Below, piece after piece: positions 26,474-32,047 of a DNA stretch of 32,047 bases. The translations under genes were made by a program, and so were the position numbers. The notes under the pieces were generated by a model that saw only the letters and a list, made by a program, of their open reading frames with translations, had not been told where the DNA came from and did not search any database. The stretch's first letter is position 1; each line of letters opens with the position of its first letter. Origin of the DNA: Planctomycetota bacterium (GTDB lineage Bacteria > Planctomycetota > UBA1135 > GCA-002686595). The stretch is from contig JADLBP010000188.1 in assembly GCA_020847695.1 (NCBI GenBank), positions 1 to 32,047 on the forward strand, given 5' to 3'.

Positions 26474-27321
26474 GGCAACGGGAGACCGAGGTTGGCTTGA
26501 CCGAGGAGCTCGCGCGCGGCGGGCACCGAGGTCAGCAGGTAGATCACCAGCGTGTTGTGCAGCGCGTGCACCGCCCAGACGCCGAGCAGACGCTGCGAGC
26601 GCAGCATCAACATGCCGAGCAGCAGACTGAGCGCGAAGATCGGCAAGAACGCGTTCCAGCCGTGCAGCGCCGCGAACAACGCGGACGCGACGAACACGCC
26701 GCCGCGGTCGCCGAGGTTCTGCACGAAGAGCGGTTGGAGGAACGCGCGGAAGATCAGCTCCTCGAAGAACGGCTGCACCGCCGCGGCGAGCACCGCGGCG
26801 ATCCAGAAGCGCTGGCCTTCGAGCGCGAGCAGCGACTTCACCGCGTCTTGCGGTCGGTAGTCGCCGCCGAGCGCGTCGACGATCCACGGCCACGCCAGCC
26901 CGGCGCCGAGCACCACCGGCACCCACCCGACGTACGCGCCGACGCCGAGCGCGACCGCGCGCAGGTGGCGGCCGGGCCACATCCCCAGGCAACTGACGCC
27001 TTTCGGATCCTTGACCGCGGCGAGCACGAAGATCAACACCGCCGTCGGCACGAGCGCGACCAGCGCCGCGACCCGCTCCGACACGCCGTCGAGCGGTCCG
27101 CCGACCCACTGCCGCGCCAGCGGGAACACGACGAGCTGCGCGCCGAACAACAGCGCGAACGCGAGCAGCGCGTGCGCGAAGCCCCAACGCGCGAAGAACA
27201 CGTGGCGGCCGTCGAACACCCGCCGCGCGACCGCGACGCCGAGCGGCGCGAGCGCGAGCCCGGTGGCGATCAAGGCGATCCCGAGCCACGCGCGCTCGGA
27301 CGAGAGCTCGGCGAGCGTCAC
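26470..27321 (-). CDS. CPBP-family intramembrane metalloprotease
   Basis: This 283-residue protein has about seven or eight hydrophobic helices. It carries all three CPBP (Abi/Rce1-like) motifs: EELIFR with Glu187, Glu188 and Arg192; FAALH with Phe216 and His220; and HALHN with His252 and Asn256. These residues form the metal-dependent active site inside the membrane. CPBP proteins cleave prenylated or membrane substrates or, in some bacteria, take part in bacteriocin immunity; the substrate here is unknown. The start is a GTG that overlaps the thiG stop (GTGA), with a 7-base-stem hairpin just before it. No ATG is available near this point with the right frame. Its place between thiG and the carbonic anhydrase gene may reflect simple co-transcription. 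Confidence 0.88.
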   Translation of the reverse strand: MTLAELSSERAWLGIALIATGLALAPLGVAVARRVFDGRHVFFARWGFAHALLAFALLFGAQLVVFPLARQWVGGPLDGVSERVAALVALVPTAVLIFVLAAVKDPKGVSCLGMWPGRHLRAVALGVGAYVGWVPVVLGAGLAWPWIVDALGGDYRPQDAVKSLLALEGQRFWIAAVLAAAVQPFFEELIFRAFLQPLFVQNLGDRGGVFVASALFAALHGWNAFLPIFALSLLLGMLMLRSQRLLGVWAVHALHNTLVIYLLTSVPAARELLGQANLGLPLP

Positions 27322-28151
27322 GAGCGCGGAGTCTCCGCGCGAGCGATCAGGCCCTCGGTCGGCGACGACGCGTTGGCGTAGAGGCGGCGCGGGATGCGAC
27401 CGGCGAGGAACGCGTTGCGGCCGGCGAGACACGCGTCGCGCATCGCCGCGGCCATGCGCAAGGGCTCGCGCGCGAGAGCGATGCCGGAGTTCAGCAACAC
27501 CCCCGCGACGCCGAGCTCCATCGCGAGCGCGACGTCCGACGCCGTGCCGACGCCCGCGTCGACGATCACCGGGACCTTGACCAGCTCGAGCGTGATGCGG
27601 ATCGCATTCGGGTTGAGCACGCCCTGGCCGGAACCGATCGGCGAGCCCGCCGGCATCACCGCGATCGCGCCGAGCTCCTCGAGCCGAACCGCCATGCGCG
27701 GATCGTCGGAGCAGTAGACCAGCACGTGGAAGCCCTGACGGACGAGCTCGCGCGTCGCGTCGAGCGTTCCGACCGGATCGGGCAGGAGCGTCTTCGGATC
27801 GCCGAGGACCTCGAGCTTGACCAAGCGCGTGCCGAGCAGCTCGCGCGCGAGTTCGCACGTCCGCACCGCGCTCTCGACGTCGTAGCAACCGGCGGTGTTC
27901 GGCAGGATCGTGTAGCGCTTGCGATCGACGTGGTCGAGCAGCGACGGCCCGGCGTTGCGATCGAGGTTGACGCGCCGCACCGCGACGGTGACGCACTCGG
28001 TGCCCGAGACTTCGAGCGCCTCCGCGGTCTCCTCGAAGCTCTTGTACTTGCCCGTCCCCACCAAGAGGCGCGAACGGAACGTGTGCTCGCCGAGCACCAG
28101 GGGCTCGTCGCGCGTGACTTCCTCGGACTTCGTCCCGACCTTGCCGACCAT
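27318..28151 (-). CDS. thiG: Thiazole synthase ThiG
   Basis: This 277-residue TIM-barrel enzyme forms the thiazole phosphate of thiamine from deoxyxylulose 5-phosphate, dehydroglycine or glycine imine, and sulfur delivered by ThiS thiocarboxylate. Lys112 in [10 protein letters not shown] is the Schiff-base lysine. Other family marks are LLVGTGKY near residue 30, the VRRVNLD segment, [20 protein letters not shown] (substrate phosphate region) and [20 protein letters not shown]. ThiS is encoded immediately upstream, 4 bases away, so the pair can be made in a coupled way. GGAGG for this gene lies 8 bases before the ATG, inside the last codons of thiS. Length is slightly above the usual 255-260 because of N- and C-terminal tails. 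Confidence 0.97.
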   Translation of the reverse strand: MVGKVGTKSEEVTRDEPLVLGEHTFRSRLLVGTGKYKSFEETAEALEVSGTECVTVAVRRVNLDRNAGPSLLDHVDRKRYTILPNTAGCYDVESAVRTCELARELLGTRLVKLEVLGDPKTLLPDPVGTLDATRELVRQGFHVLVYCSDDPRMAVRLEELGAIAVMPAGSPIGSGQGVLNPNAIRITLELVKVPVIVDAGVGTASDVALAMELGVAGVLLNSGIALAREPLRMAAAMRDACLAGRNAFLAGRIPRRLYANASSPTEGLIARAETPRS

Positions 28152-28155
28152 CTCG

Positions 28156-28377
28156 TCAACCTCCGCCGACCAGGGTCACGACCTCGATCGAGTCGCCGGT
28201 CGCGAGCGCGCGCGTCGCGTGCTCCGCGCGCCGCACGACGCGGCCGTTCTGCTCGACCGCGACTTGCTCCGGGAGCCAACCGAGCGACCGCACCAGGTCC
28301 GCGATCGTGGTCGCAGGCGCGAGCTCGCGCCGCTCGCCGTTGAGCTGGATCACGATCGCTTCGGTTTTCTCGGCCAC
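28156..28377 (-). CDS. thiS: Sulfur carrier protein ThiS
   Basis: This 73-residue ubiquitin-like protein carries sulfur as a C-terminal thiocarboxylate for thiazole formation. It begins with the beta-strand [12 protein letters not shown] and has [11 protein letters not shown] as the central helix. [12 protein letters not shown] and the strand DSIEVVTLV follow, ending in three glycines where most relatives end in two. Activation would need ThiF or a related E1-like enzyme, which is not in the window. thiG follows after 4 bases. No TPP riboswitch is evident in the 49-base gap upstream. The protein is about 7 residues longer than E. coli ThiS, owing to its N-terminus. Confidence 0.95.
   Translation of the reverse strand: MAEKTEAIVIQLNGERRELAPATTIADLVRSLGWLPEQVAVEQNGRVVRRAEHATRALATGDSIEVVTLVGGG
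28160..28164 (-). promoter_or_regulatory. thiG Shine-Dalgarno GGAGG within thiS glycine codons
   Basis: The strongest ribosome binding site in this operon is GGAGG, 8 bases upstream of the thiG ATG at 28151. It is formed by the final two glycine codons of thiS (gga ggt) just before its TGA. It decides the thiG start and makes the two genes' translation physically linked. Confidence 0.85.
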
Positions 28378-28426
28378 GGTGCGCGCCCCAGCGGGCGAAG
28401 GAGCTTATCCGCGTCGAGAGACCGGC

Positions 28427-29626
28427 TCAAGCCGCGCCGCCGACGCGCAGGAAGGCGCACTTCAGGTACGCGCTCTCCGGGAGCGTGACGAGGTGCGGGT
28501 GGTCGAGCGAAGCGCCGGTCAGCGCTTCGAGCCACGCATCGCGGCCCGCGTCGCCCGCGGCGCGCGCCAGCCATTCGACGTAGAGCTCGGGCCGGACGGC
28601 GTAGCTGCACGAAGCGCTGACCAAGAGTCCGCCGGGCTCGGTCAGGCGCAGCGCGCGCAGGTTGAGCTCGCGGTAGCCGCGTTCGGCGCCTTCGAGCTCC
28701 GACTTGTTCTTCGCGAACGCCGGAGGATCGACGATCACGAGCTCGTAGCGCTGCTCGGTCTTCGAACGCTCGCGCAGGTCGCGCAACGCGTCGACCCGCT
28801 CGGTCGCGACGCGGTCGGCGACCCCGTTGCGCGCGGCGTTCTCGCGAGCGCGTTCGAGCGCCGCTTCCGACTGGTCGAGGCACAGCACCGAGCGCGCGCC
28901 CGCGAGCGCGGCGCGGATCCCGAACAATCCGTCGTAGGAGAACACGTCGAGCACGCGTGCGCCGAGAGCGTGCCGCGCCGCGAGCTTGCGATTGTCGCGC
29001 TGATCGAGGTAGTGGCCGGTCTTGTGACCGCCGACGACGTCGACCGCGTAGCGCAAGCCCTCCTCCTCGATCTCCAACGACGCGGGCGGCGAGCCGCGCA
29101 GCACCTCGGTGCGCGCCGCGAGACCTTCGAAGCGCCGCACGGCGCTCTCCGAGCGATCGAGGACGAACGAGATCGGGAGACCGAGCTCGCGCTCGATCAG
29201 GGCGAGCCACTCGTCGCGCAGGCGATCGCCGGCTTGCGTGCCGCTCTGGACGATCAACGTGTCCGCGTAGCGATCGACGATCCAGCCCGGGAAGCCGTCG
29301 GCGTCGCCGGCGACCAATCGACACGCCGCGCGCGGCTCGAGGAACCCGTGCAAGCGTCGTCGACCGACCGCGCGCGCGGCACGCTCGGCCCAGAGCGCCG
29401 CGTCGGGCTCGCGCGATCCGCGGGTGACCATCCGCACGCGGATCTTCGAGCCCGCGCTGTAGAGCCCGTGCCCGAGCACGCGCGCGTCCGGCGCTTCGAC
29501 GCGCACCAGCGAACCCGGCTCGCTCTCCACGCTCTCGACGTCGTTCGCGTAGAGCCACGGATGCCCGTGCTCGAGCCAACGCCGTCCGCGTCCGGTGACG
29601 CGCACCTTCCCAATCGTCGTCGTCAA
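28427..29626 (-). CDS. RlmI-type class I SAM-dependent rRNA methyltransferase
   Basis: This 399-residue protein matches the RlmI/RlmK-like family, in which E. coli RlmI (396 residues) makes m5C1962 in 23S rRNA. An N-terminal PUA domain (about 5-75) includes GRRWLEHGHPWLYANDVESV. The middle has the family signature GHKTGHYLDQRDNR (200-213). The SAM-binding core follows, with VLDVFSYDGLFGIRAA and the acidic LDQSEAA, then the catalytic DPPAF (300-304) and SASCSYAV with Cys340 as the likely methyl-transfer nucleophile. The start is inferred to be a TTG at 29626 that overlaps the TGA of the upstream gene (TTGA); a GTG at 29605 is the other choice and would trim the first strand. The exact rRNA target is not shown by the sequence. 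Confidence 0.9.
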   Translation of the reverse strand: MTTTIGKVRVTGRGRRWLEHGHPWLYANDVESVESEPGSLVRVEAPDARVLGHGLYSAGSKIRVRMVTRGSREPDAALWAERAARAVGRRRLHGFLEPRAACRLVAGDADGFPGWIVDRYADTLIVQSGTQAGDRLRDEWLALIERELGLPISFVLDRSESAVRRFEGLAARTEVLRGSPPASLEIEEEGLRYAVDVVGGHKTGHYLDQRDNRKLAARHALGARVLDVFSYDGLFGIRAALAGARSVLCLDQSEAALERARENAARNGVADRVATERVDALRDLRERSKTEQRYELVIVDPPAFAKNKSELEGAERGYRELNLRALRLTEPGGLLVSASCSYAVRPELYVEWLARAAGDAGRDAWLEALTGASLDHPHLVTLPESAYLKCAFLRVGGAA

Positions 29627-31956
29627 CGCAGCAGCTCCTCGAAGCGCGGATCGCCGCGCAGCGACGCCAAGTCGGGATCGTCCTTCGCCCAGGTCTTCTG
29701 GCGCTCGCGCGAGCCGCGGCTGGCGTCGGGATCGGCGAGCTCGCGCGCGAGGTACGCGAGCGCCGTGTCCTTGTCGCCGAGCAACGCCCACGTGCAGGCC
29801 AGGTTGTAGTAGTTGCCCGGCGCTTCCGGGATCTCCGCGAGCGACGCGCGCGCCTCCGCGGTGCGGCCCGCCCGGGCTCGGTAGCACGCGAGCAGCACGT
29901 CCGAAAACGCCGTGCGTTCGATCGCGATCGAGCGCTCGAAGTACTCGAGGGCGAGATCCGGTCGCTTGCGCTTGACGTTCGCGTTGACCGCGAGGCTGGT
30001 CAGCGTTGCCGCGCGTTGGCCGCGCATCGTCTCCGCGAAGCGCGACGCCGCCGGATTCGCGCGCAGCGCGGTCTCGATGTCGGTGTAGCGCGAGAGCGCG
30101 CGGTTCAACGTCTCGTCCGCGCGCTCGCCGTCGTTCTCGTCGGTGTACGAATCGCCGATCGCGCCTTCGGCCTGCGCGATCAACGACTCGGCCCAATACG
30201 ACTGCCGCGCGGCGCTGGTCTGCAGCGCCTCGATCAACGCTTCGGCGAGCTCGCGCGACTCCGCGGGGCGTCCGTCCTGGCGCAGGTGCGCCGCGAGCGT
30301 CAGCGCGAACGGTCCCGGCCAGCGGGAATCGCGCACGAACTCCAGCACGCGCGCGTCGAGATCGAAGCCGGCGTTCGGCCGCGGATCCTTCTCGGCGAGC
30401 TCGGCGATCCTGCCTCGCAACCCGTCGAACACCCCAAGCCGCGTGGGATCGATCAGGAAGTCCGAACGCTGCGGATCGACCGCCGCGGGCCGGAAGCCGG
30501 GCAATTCCGCGGGAGCGACGGTCGCGAGCGCGTCGCCGAACGCGCGCATCGCGCGCAATCGCAGCTCGCGCGGCAGACCGCCCGCGCGGTCGTTGAGGAG
30601 GAACAGGCGCAGCGGCCCGGAGCGATGGCGCAGCAGGTCGTCCAGCGTGCCGATCGGCGGGTCGCCGGGCTTCGCTTTCCACACGACCGCCTGAGAGCGC
30701 AACGAGAAGCGGTGCGCGGCGACCGCGCGCTCGAGCACGCGGTCGTCGGCGCTCCCGACGCCGCGCGCGACCAGGATCAGCACGCGCCACGTCTCGCACA
30801 CGCCGCGGAGCTCGAGCGCATCGCTCGCGACGTCGGAGAGCGACGGTTCGAAGCTCTCCGGATGCTCCTCGATCAGCGCGTCGAGCACCGCGGCCGCGCG
30901 CGCGAACGAGGCCTCGGCGCCGTCGAACTCGCGCAGGCAGAGTTCCGCAGCGCCTGCGAGCACGTGGGTCGCGGCGAGCGCGCGGCGGCGCGTGACGTCG
31001 GAGCCGTCGCCGAGCTCGCGCGCGAGCGCACGCGCCGGTGCGAGCGCGGCTTCGGGCGAACGCCCCGCTTCGAGGACGAAGCGCGCGTGGTCGAGCCGCA
31101 GCTCGACGTCGTTCAACCCGCGGCCGAGCAGCTTCGGGTACGCGGCTTCCGCTCGATCGGCGTCGCCGAGGAAGCGCAGGCGCTCGACGTACGCGTCGAC
31201 CGCGAGCTGCGTCGCCGCGCGCACCTCCGGCGACGGATGGCGAGCGAAGCGCGCGAACGCCGCGAACTCGTCGCCCTGCGCGCTCGGCGCGGCGCGCTCC
31301 GCGAGCGCTTCGCCGAACCCGTCCGCGAGCCACTCGGCGAGCACGTCGGCGTCGCCGGGCTCGGCGAGCGCACGCTCGCATCGGGCGAGCACGCGCACGC
31401 GACCCGCCGCGCGGCGCGCGAGAGCGCGCGCGGCGACCAGGCGCTCGTCGCCGACGGTGTTCTCGAGCGCGCGCTCCAGCGCATCGAGCGCGAGCGGGGA
31501 TTCCAACCGACCGAGCGTCTCGAGCGCCAGCTGGCGCAACGCGCGGTCGTGCTCGCGCTCCAAACGCCCGACCAAGAGCTCGACGCGCGCACCGAGGCGC
31601 TCGGCCGCGTGCAGGCGCGCATGCGCGCACGCGAGCAACAGCGAGCGCCGGACCGCCGGATCCGCGTCGTCGGCGAAGGCCGCGATCCGCGGGAACGTCG
31701 CGTCGCTGACCGCGGCGGCGAAGAACTTCGCGCGGGCGCGCCGCTCGCCGACCGGCAGCGTCTCGAAGGTCTCGGCCGCGGCCAGCACCGCGGCGTCGCC
31801 CGCCTCGACCAGGGTCTCGAACGCGCGCGCCGCCTGGCCGGCATCCGGGCCGGCGAGCGCGCCGAGCGGCGCCGCGAGGTCGGATTGCCCGGCGGCGACC
31901 CGCAACAGGACGCAGCAGACCCATGCGCACGCGAGAACACGGAGGCGGAACAGCAT
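29623..31956 (-). CDS. Secreted HEAT/TPR-repeat protein, function unknown
   Basis: This 777-residue protein begins with a hydrophobic signal (residues 1-23, ending RVAAGQ). About 30-260 has HEAT-like helical pairs (RRSLLLACAHARLHAAERL, ALRQLALETLGRLESPLAL). About 265-400 and 580-770 look like TPRs. The C-terminal segment NYYNLACTWALLGDKDTALAYL, followed by DDPDLASLRGDPRFEELL, is the TPR end motif found in many Planctomycetota and other bacterial TPR proteins. No enzyme domain is seen. It probably serves as an exported protein-interaction scaffold. Its stop overlaps the TTG of the RlmI-type gene. It is the first gene of the minus-strand run in the window, with 91 bases to the window edge that probably hold its promoter. 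Confidence 0.75.
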   Translation of the reverse strand: MLFRLRVLACAWVCCVLLRVAAGQSDLAAPLGALAGPDAGQAARAFETLVEAGDAAVLAAAETFETLPVGERRARAKFFAAAVSDATFPRIAAFADDADPAVRRSLLLACAHARLHAAERLGARVELLVGRLEREHDRALRQLALETLGRLESPLALDALERALENTVGDERLVAARALARRAAGRVRVLARCERALAEPGDADVLAEWLADGFGEALAERAAPSAQGDEFAAFARFARHPSPEVRAATQLAVDAYVERLRFLGDADRAEAAYPKLLGRGLNDVELRLDHARFVLEAGRSPEAALAPARALARELGDGSDVTRRRALAATHVLAGAAELCLREFDGAEASFARAAAVLDALIEEHPESFEPSLSDVASDALELRGVCETWRVLILVARGVGSADDRVLERAVAAHRFSLRSQAVVWKAKPGDPPIGTLDDLLRHRSGPLRLFLLNDRAGGLPRELRLRAMRAFGDALATVAPAELPGFRPAAVDPQRSDFLIDPTRLGVFDGLRGRIAELAEKDPRPNAGFDLDARVLEFVRDSRWPGPFALTLAAHLRQDGRPAESRELAEALIEALQTSAARQSYWAESLIAQAEGAIGDSYTDENDGERADETLNRALSRYTDIETALRANPAASRFAETMRGQRAATLTSLAVNANVKRKRPDLALEYFERSIAIERTAFSDVLLACYRARAGRTAEARASLAEIPEAPGNYYNLACTWALLGDKDTALAYLARELADPDASRGSRERQKTWAKDDPDLASLRGDPRFEELLR

Positions 31957-32047
31957 GGCGCACCCGCCACGTTACCGCCCGGGAAGCCCCGGACGCGAGC
32001 GAACCGCGCGGGTGACCGCGAGCCGCTCGTGAGCCATTCGAGAGGCG

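Noticed and set aside
28378..28426. TPP riboswitch before thiS
   Set aside because: The gap is only 49 bases and lacks the conserved CTGAGA element, so a full riboswitch does not fit.

Overview
The window is very GC-rich bacterial chromosome with densely packed genes. It divides into two convergent blocks: plus-strand genes from 1 to 22552 and minus-strand genes from 22537 to 31956. The gene content points to a Planctomycetota bacterium. A MoxR/DUF58/Bat-type cluster carries secreted squalene-cyclase-repeat proteins, there are large secreted TPR plus PQQ-propeller proteins and an FG-GAP lipoprotein, and Shine-Dalgarno signals are often weak. This phylum assignment is inference from gene content; no rRNA or other taxonomic marker is present. 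I see no tRNA, rRNA, insertion sequence, phage gene or CRISPR array.

Left edge (1-2876): the 3' end of enolase (eno), then a small one-helix membrane protein with a coiled coil that resembles FtsB/DivIC, then a secreted PQQ-like propeller protein.

Main cluster (3115-22552): ten genes in the same direction, most separated by 0-10 bases or overlapping by 4. The order is MoxR AAA+ ATPase, DUF58 protein, BatA-like membrane protein, a second membrane vWA protein with a glutamine-amidotransferase-like fold, a 1519-residue TPR/PQQ/TPR/PQQ secreted protein, a secreted alpha/alpha-toroid (squalene-cyclase repeat) protein, a DUF4175-like membrane protein, a 938-residue secreted coiled-coil protein with a polyglutamine tract, a disordered Pro/Lys/Gln-rich secreted protein, and a second alpha/alpha-toroid protein. 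The first four form the recognised MoxR/Bat module, in which a cytoplasmic AAA+ ATPase works with vWA proteins at the membrane. The remaining six look like its exported or membrane partners. The whole set is the best candidate here for an undescribed envelope system.

Right block (31956 down to 22537, minus strand): a secreted HEAT/TPR-type protein, an RlmI-type rRNA methyltransferase, thiS, thiG, a CPBP-family membrane protease, a gamma-class carbonic anhydrase-like protein, a 317-base gap with two tandem hairpins, an FG-GAP/VCBS lipoprotein, and larE. Several junctions are 4-base stop/start overlaps, which suggests translational coupling. The GGAGG before thiG is made from the glycine codons at the end of thiS. 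larE and the last gene of the main cluster overlap tail to tail by 16 bases.
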